From Agromyces fucosus (GTDB lineage Bacteria > Actinomycetota > Actinomycetes > Actinomycetales > Microbacteriaceae), in NCBI RefSeq assembly GCF_004134865.1, contig NZ_SDPO01000001.1, forward strand, positions 682,001 through 746,000: a stretch of DNA of 64,000 nucleotides, read 5' to 3'. Position 1 is the first letter of the stretch. Every line of letters starts with the position of its first letter. The translations under genes and the position numbers were made by a program. The notes beneath the pieces were generated by a model, which was not told the origin of the DNA, searched no databases, and saw only the letters and a list, made by a program, of their open reading frames with translations. This document shows positions 18,450-26,390 of this stretch, in pieces.

Positions 18450-18483
18450 CCGCCTGCATCACGCTAGCCCTCGGTGCAGGCGG
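18450..18483 (-). promoter_or_regulatory. Inverted repeat around the HxlR promoter
   Basis: CCGCCTGCA (18450-18458) and TGCAGGCGG (18475-18483) are perfect 9-bp arms, 16 bp apart. Between them is TAGCGT on the minus strand (18461-18466), the same -10 hexamer as the SRPBCC promoter. It could be an operator for autoregulation or a terminator after dprA, whose stop is 10 bp away. Confidence 0.4.
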
Positions 18484-18493
18484 TTGCGAAGCG

Positions 18494-19777
18494 TCAGCTC
18501 CGAGCGACCCGCAGCCACCCGAACGGATGTCGCTTGACATGGCCCACCGCCTCGAGGCCGCCGAGCACGCCCATCACCGCGGATGGCGTCATGCCGCACC
18601 GACGTGCGATGTCGGACAGCTCACGAGGACTGCGAGTGCTCAACGCGTCGAGCACACGCACCGTCTCAGGTGAGGCCGCAGCGCCGCGGGCCCCGCGGTC
18701 GCCGCGGTCGCCGCGGTCGGCCGACTCCGACACCGATCCTGGCGACCGCCGCTCGGAGGCGGCGCTGCGCGGTCCTCCCCCGACGAGTTCCGCCATCTGC
18801 TCGGCATCCGTGACGCAGATGGCGTCGTACTCGCGCAGGAGCCGATGGCATCCGGCGGAGGCGGGACTCGTCACGGGTCCGGGTACGGCGCCGAGCGGTC
18901 TGCCGAGGGCAGCGGCATGGCCGGCCGTATTGAGCGATCCGGAGCGGTACCCGGCCTCGAGCACGACCGTCGCCTCGCTCGCCGCTGCGATCAGCCTGTT
19001 GCGTTGGAGGAACCTCCACTTGGTGGGCGCTGCTCCGCATGGGAGCTCGGAGACGACCGCTCCGGTCTCGGCGATTCGCGAGAGCAGGCCCTCGTGGCCC
19101 ATGGGGTAGAACCGGTCGACGCCCCCGGCGAGGAAGGCGACGGTGGTGCCCCCGCTCGCGAGCGCCGAGCGGTGGGCCATGCCGTCGATGCCGTATGCGC
19201 CACCGCTCACGACCGTGAAGCCCCGATCGACGAGCCCGGCGGATGCCTCCATGGTGACGTGCTCGCCGTAGCCGGTCGCGGCGCGCGCACCGACGAGCGA
19301 GATCGACGCCGACGACCCGTCGAGGGCGTGCTCACGACCTCGGATCCACAAGCCGAGCGGGGCGTGGATGCCGAGCTCGTCGACCCCGGCCGGCCACGCC
19401 GCATCGTTCGGAAGGATGAGGCGGGCCCCGACCCGAGCCGCCTGCTCGAGCGCCCTGCCGAATGCACCGAGGTCGAGGCGCGGCGACCATCGCCCGAGGC
19501 CCGACTCCGCCTCGCGCAGGTCGGCAGAACCACCCGCATTCGTCAGCGCCTCGACGAGGTCGACGGGACTCGCCGACTCGAGGAGCAACGTTGCGGCGCC
19601 GACCGCACCGATCACGTCGATCGCGCGGCCGAGGAAGCCGTCGCCGGGCTCGGCGACGGAGCCGAGCAGTGCTCGAGCGTAGATCTCGTCGAGCGCATCG
19701 GCGTCGGCGATCGGTACGGATCGCACCGACGAGAGTGCGGCACGCAGCTCGGTCGCACCACGATGGACGGCGTTCAC
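18494..19777 (-). CDS. dprA: DNA-processing protein DprA
   Basis: 427 residues from GTG 19777, overlapping the comM stop as GTGA. Loads RecA on incoming single-stranded DNA in transformation. N-terminal SAM-like region, then the Rossmann domain: SISLVGARAATGYGEHV, VVSGGAYGIDGMAHRSAL, TVAFLAGGVDRFYP, SELPCGAAPTKWRFLQRNRLIAAAS, EAGYRSGSLNTAGHAAALGRP. A linker with a three-fold RGD codon repeat leads to a C-terminal winged helix (LSDIARRCGMTPSAVMGVLGGLEAVG). With comM just upstream, this is the usual actinobacterial competence pair; other competence genes are not in the window. Confidence 0.95.
   Translation of the reverse strand: MNAVHRGATELRAALSSVRSVPIADADALDEIYARALLGSVAEPGDGFLGRAIDVIGAVGAATLLLESASPVDLVEALTNAGGSADLREAESGLGRWSPRLDLGAFGRALEQAARVGARLILPNDAAWPAGVDELGIHAPLGLWIRGREHALDGSSASISLVGARAATGYGEHVTMEASAGLVDRGFTVVSGGAYGIDGMAHRSALASGGTTVAFLAGGVDRFYPMGHEGLLSRIAETGAVVSELPCGAAPTKWRFLQRNRLIAAASEATVVLEAGYRSGSLNTAGHAAALGRPLGAVPGPVTSPASAGCHRLLREYDAICVTDAEQMAELVGGGPRSAASERRSPGSVSESADRGDRGDRGARGAAASPETVRVLDALSTRSPRELSDIARRCGMTPSAVMGVLGGLEAVGHVKRHPFGWLRVARS
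18693..18719. repeat. Three tandem 9-bp repeats in the DprA linker
   Basis: CCGCGGTCG occurs three times in direct succession. Read on the minus strand it encodes an Arg-Gly-Asp repeat between the Rossmann domain and the winged helix. Copy number changes would stay in frame. Confidence 0.85.
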
Positions 19778-21324
19778 AGCGGGAGTCCCTTTCTGAGGAA
19801 GAGTGCTCGGCCGACGTGATCGAGCAGGGGGATATCGGCGCCGTCGAGGTCTGCGAGGGTCCACGCGACTTTCAGGATGCGGTCGTAGCCGCGCATGGTC
19901 ACGCCCCCGAGTTCGAGCGCACGGTCGAGGTCGGCGGTCGCGCGACCACCGGGGTGGAGCCCGCCGGCACCGCGCATCCACGGACCGGGCATCTGGGCGT
20001 TCGTGCGCCACGGCGTGCCGCGTAGCCGACGGGCGGCGCGGGCTCGGGCCTCGACCACCCGGCCGCGTGCGACCTCGGTGGACATGCCCGGGCGCTCGGC
20101 TGCGATGCGGAGGCCGGCCGCGGTGATGCGCGGCACCCGGAGTTGCACGTCGATGCGGTCGAGGAGCGGGCCCGAGATGCGGGCCAGGTAGCGTCGGCGT
20201 GCGTTCGGCGGGCAGGTGCACTCCGCGCCCTTCGAGCCGTGATTGCCGCAGGGGCATGGGTTGGCGGCGAGCACGAGTTGGAAGCGGGCCGGGAACGACG
20301 CGACGGCATTGGCCCGCTGGATGGCGATCGAGCCCGACTCGAGCGGTTGACGCAACACGTCGAGCACCGCGGACGGGAACTCGGGCGCCTCGTCGAGGAA
20401 CAGCACGCCATGGGAGGCGCGCGCCGCCGCACCGGGTCGGATGAGTCGGCTGCCGCCGCCGACCATCGCCGCAGCGGTGGCCGTGTGGTGCGGCGCTTCG
20501 AACGGCGGGCGACGAGAGAGCCCCGAGATGGGCGGGCGGCCGGACAGCGAGCGGAGCGACGCGACCTCGAGCGCCTCATCGGCCTCGAGATCGGGCAGGA
20601 TGCCCGGCAGGCGCGATGCCAGCATCGTCTTTCCCGCGCCCGGTGGACCGAGCAGGAAGACGTGGTGTCCGCCCGCTGCCGCCGCGAGCAGCGCCTGCAC
20701 GGCATCGTCGTTGCCCGAGACGTCCGCGAGGTCGCCGTGCGGCTCGTCGACCGATGCGGTGGGATCAGGGCGATCGGGTGCCGGTACTGCATCGAACTCC
20801 CGCTCGTCGTAGACGCCCCCGTGATGCACCGCTGCATCGAGCAGCGACGCCACGCCGATGACGCTCACCCCGGGCACGAGCCGTGCCTCGTCGCTGTTGG
20901 CAGCGGGAACCATGACGGTGTCGTAGCCGGCCCGCACGGCGGCGAGTACGGCAGGGAGGATGCCGTCGATCGGCCGGAGCCTGCCGTCGAGACCGAGTTC
21001 GCCGAGGTGCACGACCCGCTCGATCGACTCCGCGGAGATCTCGCCGGCCGCCGCGAGGCAGGCGACGGCGATCGCGAGGTCGAACCCCGAGCCGTGCTTG
21101 GGCAGTGCTGCCGGCGAGAGGTTGACGGTGAGCCGCCGCTGCGGGAGCGGGCAGCCGGCGTTCACCGCCGCGGCCCGCACCCGATCACGCGCCTCGCCGA
21201 GGGCGGCATCCGGCAGGCCGATGATCACGAAGGCCGGCAGCTGCGAGGAGAGATCGGCCTCGACCTCGACGACCGAGCCGCTCAGGCCGAGGAGGGCGAC
21301 GGATCGCGTGCGAGCGACCGGCAT
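19774..21324 (-). CDS. comM: ComM/YifB-family AAA+ ATPase
   Basis: 516 residues from ATG 21324. N-terminal Lon-protease-like fold (LLGLSGSVVEVEADLSSQLPAFVIIGLPD), AAA+ core with Walker A GPPGAGKTMLASRLPGILP and Walker B GVLFLDEAPEF, a CPCGN...CTCPP cysteine cluster typical of the family, and the Mg-chelatase-type C-terminal helical domain. In naturally transformable bacteria ComM is a branch-migration helicase. Its start shares one base with the yraN stop. Confidence 0.95.
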   Translation of the reverse strand: MPVARTRSVALLGLSGSVVEVEADLSSQLPAFVIIGLPDAALGEARDRVRAAAVNAGCPLPQRRLTVNLSPAALPKHGSGFDLAIAVACLAAAGEISAESIERVVHLGELGLDGRLRPIDGILPAVLAAVRAGYDTVMVPAANSDEARLVPGVSVIGVASLLDAAVHHGGVYDEREFDAVPAPDRPDPTASVDEPHGDLADVSGNDDAVQALLAAAAGGHHVFLLGPPGAGKTMLASRLPGILPDLEADEALEVASLRSLSGRPPISGLSRRPPFEAPHHTATAAAMVGGGSRLIRPGAAARASHGVLFLDEAPEFPSAVLDVLRQPLESGSIAIQRANAVASFPARFQLVLAANPCPCGNHGSKGAECTCPPNARRRYLARISGPLLDRIDVQLRVPRITAAGLRIAAERPGMSTEVARGRVVEARARAARRLRGTPWRTNAQMPGPWMRGAGGLHPGGRATADLDRALELGGVTMRGYDRILKVAWTLADLDGADIPLLDHVGRALFLRKGLPL

Positions 21325-21680
21325 CAGTTGATGCCCTCGAGGTGCTCGATGAGCGCCGGCGCCTCGATCGGCGCGAGGACGGCGACCGCGTCGATGCGGA
21401 TGCGGGACACCGGGGCATCCGTCGCCTCGCACCAGGCGATCGCGAGGCGCCGCATGCGCGCGAGCTTCAACGGAGTGATCGCCTCGAAGGGATGTCCGTA
21501 GTCGCCCGAGGTGCGCGTCTTGACCTCGACGAACACCGTGTCGTGGCCGTCACGCGCGACGATGTCGATCTCGCCGATGCGGCACCGCCAGTTGCGCTCG
21601 AGCACCTGCATTCCGCGAGCCTCGAGATGCTCGACCGCAAGTTGTTCGCCGCGTCGGCCGAGTTCTGCATTGTGCGACAT
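21324..21680 (-). CDS. YraN/UPF0102 family nuclease-fold protein
   Basis: 118 residues from ATG 21680 (MSHNAELGRRGEQLAVEHLEARG); the longer in-frame extension is not family-like. Contains the PD-(D/E)xK-like core GEIDIVARDGHDTVFVEVKTR. The molecular function is not established, although the position beside comM-dprA is conserved. Confidence 0.92.
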   Translation of the reverse strand: MSHNAELGRRGEQLAVEHLEARGMQVLERNWRCRIGEIDIVARDGHDTVFVEVKTRTSGDYGHPFEAITPLKLARMRRLAIAWCEATDAPVSRIRIDAVAVLAPIEAPALIEHLEGIN

Positions 21681-21991
21681 CCGCACCACCTCCGCGTCCA
21701 GCGTCGCGGGCCGAACGGGGCGGCAGGCTCGCCCGCTGCGAGGCAGTGGGGAACTCCGGGAGTCCGCGACTGGGGAGACCGAGTGACCGGGCCCGCGGGG
21801 CGAGCATTCGCGCGACGGCGCGGCGCGGTGCAAGGTCGGCGCGATGGTCACCGCGACGTGCGGTCAGTTGCTCCCGCCGGGCGCGAAGCTCCGCGAGAAA
21901 CTCGGCAAGGACCTCGGTGACACCGAGCCGGTGCACCCCGAACGCCGCCTCAGCTGAGCCGGCCTCGGCCGAGCCTCGACCAGGCAGTCGA
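21681..21991. other. 311-bp region without a recognisable gene
   Basis: All six frames were looked at. One minus-strand frame (within 21550-22077) stays open and reads FGVHRLGVTEVLAEFLAELRARR in part, but it runs into yraN in another frame and has no start with a ribosome site. A small palindrome (CTCAGCTGAG) lies near 21950. The region probably holds the promoter for yraN-comM-dprA; I see nothing else. Confidence 0.5.
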
Positions 21992-22324
21992 CTACTCGTC
22001 GAGCGCGAGCTCTTTCGGCAACTCGAACTCGCGCGTCGCGAGCTCTTCGACGTTGACGTCCTTGAACGTGAGAACACGCACGGACTTCACGAAACGGTCG
22101 GCACGGTAGACGTCCCACACCCAGACGTCTTTCATCGTCAGCTCGAAGTAGAAATCGTGCTCGGTGTCCCGGCGCACGAGTTCGACCTCGTTCGCGAGGT
22201 AGAACCGTCGCTCGGTCTCGACCACGTACTTGAACTGCGACACGATGTCGCGGTACTCCCGATACAGGGCCAGCTCGACCTCGCGGTCGTAGTCTTCGAA
22301 CTCGTCCTCATCCATCGCACTCAT
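21992..22324 (-). CDS. DUF2469 family protein
   Basis: 110 residues from ATG 22324, overlapping the rnhB stop as ATGA. Very acidic start (MSAMDEDEFEDYDREVELALYREYRDIVSQFKYVVETERRFYLAN), highly conserved in Actinobacteria and always beside rnhB. No function is known; no membrane segment, no cysteines. Confidence 0.93.
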   Translation of the reverse strand: MSAMDEDEFEDYDREVELALYREYRDIVSQFKYVVETERRFYLANEVELVRRDTEHDFYFELTMKDVWVWDVYRADRFVKSVRVLTFKDVNVEELATREFELPKELALDE

Positions 22325-23010
22325 CCTACGCTGAGGTCGAAGAGCGTCGGCGCGGGTTGCGACTGCTCGTGCAGCCACGTGGTGCGGTGGAGCTCGCTCG
22401 GACCGTGCTCGGCGATCGCGGCGAAGTGCGCGCGACTCGAATATCCCTTGTTCTCGTCCCACGAGTAGAGCGGGCGCTCGTCGTGCGCGCGTCGCATGAA
22501 GCGATCGCGGTGCACCTTCGCGATGACGGATGCCGCGGCGACCGACGCGCAGTCGCGGTCGGCCTTGATCCGCGTGACGACACGGGCCCGACGCTCGATC
22601 GAGGCGCTCAGCCAGTCGTGGTTGCCGTCGAGGAGGAGCGGCACGTCGGCGATGAGTTCGTTGGCCGCCGACAGCTCGGCGAACGCACGGGCCCCGGCGA
22701 GCCCGAGGCAGGCCATGATGCCGAGTTCGTCGATCTCGGCTGCAGTGGCCTCGCCGACGGCGGATGCCCGCACCCAGGCGGTGGCCCGAGGGGCCATCGC
22801 CTCACGGCGGGGTTCGCTCAGCAGCTTCGAATCACGGAGCCCGGCCGGCATCCGGCGGACGCCGGAGTCGATGAGCACGAGGCCGATCGTGACGGGCCCG
22901 GCGAGGGCACCGCGGCCGACCTCGTCGCACGCGAGCATCATGGGCGATTCGGCGAAGAACTCTCGCTCGACGCGGAGCGTCGGCACTGCTGCGGGTGCCA
23001 TCTCAGTCAC
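22321..23010 (-). CDS. rnhB: Ribonuclease HII
   Basis: 229 residues if GTG 23010 is used, overlapping lepB by 8 bp with GAGG just before; ATG 23001 is an alternative three residues in. Cleaves RNA in RNA-DNA hybrids and at single ribonucleotides. Active-site motif ACDEVGRGALAGPV (Asp, Glu), later LLLDGNHDW and the DRDCASVAAASVIAKVHRDRFM region. Confidence 0.96.
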   Translation of the reverse strand: MTEMAPAAVPTLRVEREFFAESPMMLACDEVGRGALAGPVTIGLVLIDSGVRRMPAGLRDSKLLSEPRREAMAPRATAWVRASAVGEATAAEIDELGIMACLGLAGARAFAELSAANELIADVPLLLDGNHDWLSASIERRARVVTRIKADRDCASVAAASVIAKVHRDRFMRRAHDERPLYSWDENKGYSSRAHFAAIAEHGPSELHRTTWLHEQSQPAPTLFDLSVG

Positions 23011-23749
23011 CGGCCTCGTCGACGCCGTCGAAGACCTCGGGGTAGTTGCCGAGCCACGCCCAGTGATCGACGGGCCAGCTCACGACGAACGCCCGGCCCA
23101 CGACGTTGTCGATCGGCACGAAGCCCTTGAGCGGCGTCTCCCGGTTGTACCGCGAGTCCTTGGAGTTGTAGCGGTTGTCGCCCATCACCCAGAGCGAGCC
23201 CTCGGGAACGACGACGTCGAAGTCGTCGGCGGAGACCTTGGTGTCACCGGGCGGCAGCGCCACATACGGCTCGTCGAGCGGAACGTCGTTGACGCTCATC
23301 TGCCCGAGGGCGTTGCAGCAGACCACGTGGTCGCCGGGCAGCCCGATGAGGCGCTTGACGAGGTGGTCGTTGGAGTCGGGGGCGGCGAGCCCCACGAACG
23401 CCAGGAACCAGTCGACGGCGGCCACGAGGGGCGGCTGTTCGACCTCGGTGCGCGCCGGCAGCCATCCGCCGGGATCGCGGAACACGACGACGTCGCCGCG
23501 TTCGAGCGGCGTCACCTCGGGAACCAGTTGGTTCACGATGATGCGATCGTCTTTCACGAGCGTCTCCTCCATCGACTGCGATGGGATGAAGAACGACCTG
23601 ATGAGGAACGTCTTGATGAGGAACGAGACGAGCACGGCCACCACGAAGATGACGAGCAGGTCTCGGAGGAACAGCAGAACGCCGCGTCGTCTACTCGGCG
23701 TCGCCGAATCCACGCGATCTGTTCGCGTTCCTGTGTCTTCTTCTGTCAT
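23003..23749 (-). CDS. lepB: Signal peptidase I
   Basis: 248 residues. One N-terminal transmembrane helix (LLFLRDLLVIFVVAVLVSFLIKTFLI), catalytic Ser59 in IPSQSMEETL, catalytic Lys132 in VKRLIGLPGD, and the GDNRYNSKDSRY box. Cleaves signal peptides of secreted proteins such as the M23 peptidase here. Separated from rplS by a strong terminator. Confidence 0.96.
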   Translation of the reverse strand: MTEEDTGTRTDRVDSATPSRRRGVLLFLRDLLVIFVVAVLVSFLIKTFLIRSFFIPSQSMEETLVKDDRIIVNQLVPEVTPLERGDVVVFRDPGGWLPARTEVEQPPLVAAVDWFLAFVGLAAPDSNDHLVKRLIGLPGDHVVCCNALGQMSVNDVPLDEPYVALPPGDTKVSADDFDVVVPEGSLWVMGDNRYNSKDSRYNRETPLKGFVPIDNVVGRAFVVSWPVDHWAWLGNYPEVFDGVDEAGD

Positions 23750-23758
23750 TTAACCGCC

Positions 23759-23793
23759 CGAGCTCCCCACCCAGTCTAGGGGTGGGGAGCTCG
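23759..23793 (-). terminator. Strong hairpin after rplS
   Basis: CGAGCTCCCCACCC (23759-23772) and its perfect complement (23780-23793) form a 14-bp stem with a 7-nt loop between the rplS stop and the lepB start. It separates rplS from lepB-rnhB. Confidence 0.85.
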
Positions 23794-23830
23794 GGGAGGA
23801 GTTCGCGTGGAGCGCGATCCGCGAAGCGGA

Positions 23831-24178
23831 TCAGGCGTCGCGCTTCTCCTTGATCTTCGCCTTCTTGCCGCGGAGCTTGCGCAGGTAGTACAGCTTCGCG
23901 CGACGCACGTCACCGCGGGTGACGACCTCGATGTGATCGATCACGGGCGAGTGCACCGGGAACTTGCGCTCGACGCCGACCTGGAAGCTGACCTTGCGGA
24001 CCGTGAAGGTCTCGCGCACGCCTTCGCCCTGGCGGCCGATGACGACGCCCTGGAAGACCTGGATGCGGGCGCGCGTGCCTTCGATGATGTTGACGTGCAC
24101 CTTGACGGTGTCGCCGGGGCGGAAGTCGGGGACATCCGACCTCAGGCTCGCGGCGTCGACGTGGTCGAGGATATGCAT
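23831..24178 (-). CDS. rplS: 50S ribosomal protein L19
   Basis: 115 residues, the usual length, from ATG 24178 ([19 protein letters not shown]). Conserved [30 protein letters not shown] and the C-terminal [16 protein letters not shown]. It normally follows trmD directly; here trmD lies 15 kb away. Confidence 0.98.
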   Translation of the reverse strand: MHILDHVDAASLRSDVPDFRPGDTVKVHVNIIEGTRARIQVFQGVVIGRQGEGVRETFTVRKVSFQVGVERKFPVHSPVIDHIEVVTRGDVRRAKLYYLRKLRGKKAKIKEKRDA

Positions 24179-24295
24179 GTTGGTTCGCTCTCTGCGCCCG
24201 CAACCGGTCGAACGCGGATCATTGGATGGAAGTTCTGGTGCCGCCTCGCACGAGGAATCGTGCGTGCGTGCTCCCCGGAGGCAGAGACCTGCGGC

Positions 24296-24316
24296 GGCAC
24301 AATCCTCTATTGTGCC
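24296..24316. promoter_or_regulatory. rplS: Palindrome upstream of rplS
   Basis: GGCACAAT (24296-24303) and ATTGTGCC (24309-24316), perfect 8-bp arms with a 5-nt spacer, 118 bp before rplS. It overlaps CACAAT, a possible minus-strand -10. It may be an operator, a leader hairpin, or the terminator of the upstream gene (no T-run). Confidence 0.5.
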
Positions 24317-24382
24317 ACGCTGACGGGCCACAGGCCAAAAGCGGGCTCGGATGCCCCGCTCGCGCGTCTGCCCGAACGCCGA

Positions 24383-24922
24383 TCAGTCTTCGCGGACCTC
24401 GTGGATGATGATCACGTCGTCGCTGCCGTCGTCGAAGGGCGGACGCCCGGGACCCGGGCCCGCGGTGCCCTGGGCACCGCCCGTCGAGCCGCCGTTGGAC
24501 GAACCCGGCTGTTCCCCGGCGAGCCGCTCGAACTCCGCCATGGAGGCCTTCATGCGATTGGCGCCGTCGGTGACGAGCTGCCACACGGCGACCCAGAATG
24601 CGGCGATGCCGAGCAGGATCGCGAGCACGCCGAAGCCCGTTGCCGACGCGCCGTAGAACCCCGTGGCGATGATCGAGAGCTGCCAGGCGGTCAGCACGCC
24701 GACGTCGATCCACGAGAGCGCGCGCTCGTGACGCACGGTCGGCCGCACGTTCGTGAGCAGCGCGACGATGCCGAGCACGACGAAGGCGATCGGCACGACG
24801 AGCACGAGGCCGAGCGTGCCCCAGCCGCCCCCGCCGAAGATCGCCCAACCCACGGCGAGCCAGATCGGCAGCACGACGACCGCGACCATCTGCCATCTGT
24901 AGAGCGCACGCCGGAGGAGCAT
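24383..24922 (-). CDS. Small membrane protein, four transmembrane helices
   Basis: 179 residues. Helices at about 11-30, 34-58, 73-92 and 96-114, then a 65-residue Gly/Ser/Pro-rich acidic cytoplasmic tail ending VIIIHEVRED. No family recognised. Divergent from map across 73 bp. It could be native to this locus in the lineage, since it lies just outside the nitrate genes. Confidence 0.7.
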   Translation of the reverse strand: MLLRRALYRWQMVAVVVLPIWLAVGWAIFGGGGWGTLGLVLVVPIAFVVLGIVALLTNVRPTVRHERALSWIDVGVLTAWQLSIIATGFYGASATGFGVLAILLGIAAFWVAVWQLVTDGANRMKASMAEFERLAGEQPGSSNGGSTGGAQGTAGPGPGRPPFDDGSDDVIIIHEVRED

Positions 24923-24995
24923 GTTTTCAGAGTAATCCGACGCAGCTGCGCGCGCGCCGGGTGTTCACTCAGGGCGGAGCCGCCAGAATGGACTT

Positions 24996-25763
24996 GTGAT
25001 TGAACTTCGGACCCCTGCAGAGATCGAGGAGATGCGGCCCGCCGGCCGCTTCGTGGCGAGCGTGCTGGAGGCCACCTCGGCCGCTGCCGCGGTGGGTGTG
25101 AACCTGCTCGAACTCGACGCCCTCGCGCACGAGATGATCCGGAAGGCCGGCGCCGAGAGCTGCTACATCGACTACCACCCGTCGTTCGGCGCGAGCCCCT
25201 TCGGAAAGGTCATCTGCACCTCGGTCAACGACGCGGTGCTGCACGGACTCCCCCACGACTACACGCTGCGCGACGGCGACCTGCTGAGCCTCGACTTCGC
25301 GGCGTCGGTGAACGGATGGGTCGCCGACTCGGCGATCTCCCTCGTCGTCGGCACACCGCGCGAGGAAGACCTGCGCCTCATCGACACGACTCGGCGGGCG
25401 CTCGATGCCGGCATCGCCGCCGCCCGCACCGGCAATCGCATCGGCGACATCTCCCGGGCGATCGCGGATGTCGCGAAGGCCGAGGGCTACTCGATCAACA
25501 CCGACTTCGGTGGTCACGGCGTCGGCCGCACGATGCACGGCGATCCGCACATCCCGAACAACGGGCGACCGGGTCGAGGCCTGCCGCTGAAGCCCGGACT
25601 CGTCATCGCGATCGAGCCGTGGTTTCTCGAGACGACGGATCGCATCTTCACCGATCCCGACGGCTGGACCCTTCGCAGCGCCGACGGTTCGCGGGGCTCG
25701 CACTCGGAGCACACGATCGCGATCACCGACGGCGACCCGATCGTGCTCACGCAGCGTTCCTGA
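24996..25763 (+). CDS. map: Type I methionine aminopeptidase
   Basis: 255 residues from GTG 24996. Removes initiator Met. Metal ligands are in LLSLDFAASVNGWVADSA (two Asp), GGHGVGRTMHGDP (His), IAIEPWF (Glu) and SHSEHTIAIT (Glu). No N-terminal zinc-finger extension. Convergent with nirD. Confidence 0.95.
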   Translation: MIELRTPAEIEEMRPAGRFVASVLEATSAAAAVGVNLLELDALAHEMIRKAGAESCYIDYHPSFGASPFGKVICTSVNDAVLHGLPHDYTLRDGDLLSLDFAASVNGWVADSAISLVVGTPREEDLRLIDTTRRALDAGIAAARTGNRIGDISRAIADVAKAEGYSINTDFGGHGVGRTMHGDPHIPNNGRPGRGLPLKPGLVIAIEPWFLETTDRIFTDPDGWTLRSADGSRGSHSEHTIAITDGDPIVLTQRS

Positions 25764-25803
25764 CGACGGGGCCGGTTGACGGCATCCGCCGGGGCGCTCG
25801 CGC

Positions 25804-26154
25804 TCAGCGCTCGAGTTCGACCTCGATCATGCCGCCGACGATGCGGGTGCGGTAGGTCCGCAGCGCCAGTGCGCTGTCGGTGAAGCACTCCCCCGTTCCG
25901 AGGTCGTAGACCTCCTTGTGCAGCGGGGACGCGATCGTCGGGCGGTCGCCTCGCGAGCCGAGGATGCCCCTGGCCATCACGGGTGCGCCCGTGTGCGGGT
26001 CGTGGTGGTCCACGGCGTACACCTCTTCCTCGTCGAGGCGGAGCAGGGCGACCTGCGTGCGCCCGAGCAGTGCGACCTCGCCCCACCCGGGCTCGAGGTC
26101 CGCGACCTCGCAGGTCGGCACCCACGTGGTGGTCGTCTCCATCGTCAGCGACAT
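25804..26154 (-). CDS. nirD: Nitrite reductase small subunit (NirD)
   Basis: 116 residues from ATG 26154, with GAGGAG before it. Rieske-like fold (VALLRLDEEEVYAVDHHDPHTGAPVMARGIL...SPLHKEVYDLGTGEC) without the Cys/His pairs that would bind a 2Fe-2S cluster, as is normal for NirD. Partner of NirB in reducing nitrite to ammonium. Unusually it is divergent from nirB rather than downstream of it. Confidence 0.94.
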   Translation of the reverse strand: MSLTMETTTTWVPTCEVADLEPGWGEVALLGRTQVALLRLDEEEVYAVDHHDPHTGAPVMARGILGSRGDRPTIASPLHKEVYDLGTGECFTDSALALRTYRTRIVGGMIEVELER

Positions 26155-26179
26155 GCCGGCTCCTCTCTGCCTGCCTCCG

Positions 26180-26233
26180 AGGCTAGGTTCCGGGTGTTTC
26201 CTCGGCGGCATCCGCATGTTTCACCGACGTGAA
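26180..26233 (-). promoter_or_regulatory. GlnR-like boxes and -10 for nirD
   Basis: Minus strand: TTCAC (26229-26233), 6 bp, GAAAC (26218-26222), 6 bp, ATGCC, 6 bp, GAAAC (26196-26200), then 10 bp and TAGCCT (26180-26185) as -10. The first two boxes also form the palindrome GTTTCAC-CGAC-GTGAAAC (26218-26235). The 11-bp repeat of boxes is the GlnR pattern. Confidence 0.65.
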
Positions 26234-26282
26234 ACCGTGCTCACATCGCCCACCGCCGCTCGTGCGTCGGACGACCCCTTCG

Positions 26283-26325
26283 GTTACCGCCCCGAAACAG
26301 GGCCGAAACCGGCCGGTCGTACGCT
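26283..26325 (+). promoter_or_regulatory. GlnR-like boxes and -10 for nirB
   Basis: GTTAC (26283-26287), 6 bp, GAAAC (26294-26298), 6 bp, GAAAC (26305-26309), 10 bp, TACGCT (26320-26325). GTTAC-n6-GAAAC is the published GlnR half-site pair of Streptomyces. Transcription would begin near 26332. Confidence 0.7.
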
Positions 26326-26342
26326 CGCCTCATTCGGACCCC

Positions 26343-26390
26343 GGAGGCAGCCATGAGCTCGCCTCCATCGAGCCCGGGAGGCAGCCATGA
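26343..26390 (+). repeat. Duplicated ribosome site and ATG before nirB
   Basis: GGAGGCAGCCATGA occurs at 26343-26356 and again at 26377-26390, 34 bp apart. The second copy contains the nirB start. The first starts a 56-codon frame, out of phase with nirB, that ends at TGA 26521-26523 inside nirB. Confidence 0.75.

Noticed and set aside
21681..21991. Possible small gene upstream of yraN
   Set aside because: The open minus-strand frame has no start with a ribosome site, no known family and overlaps yraN out of phase.
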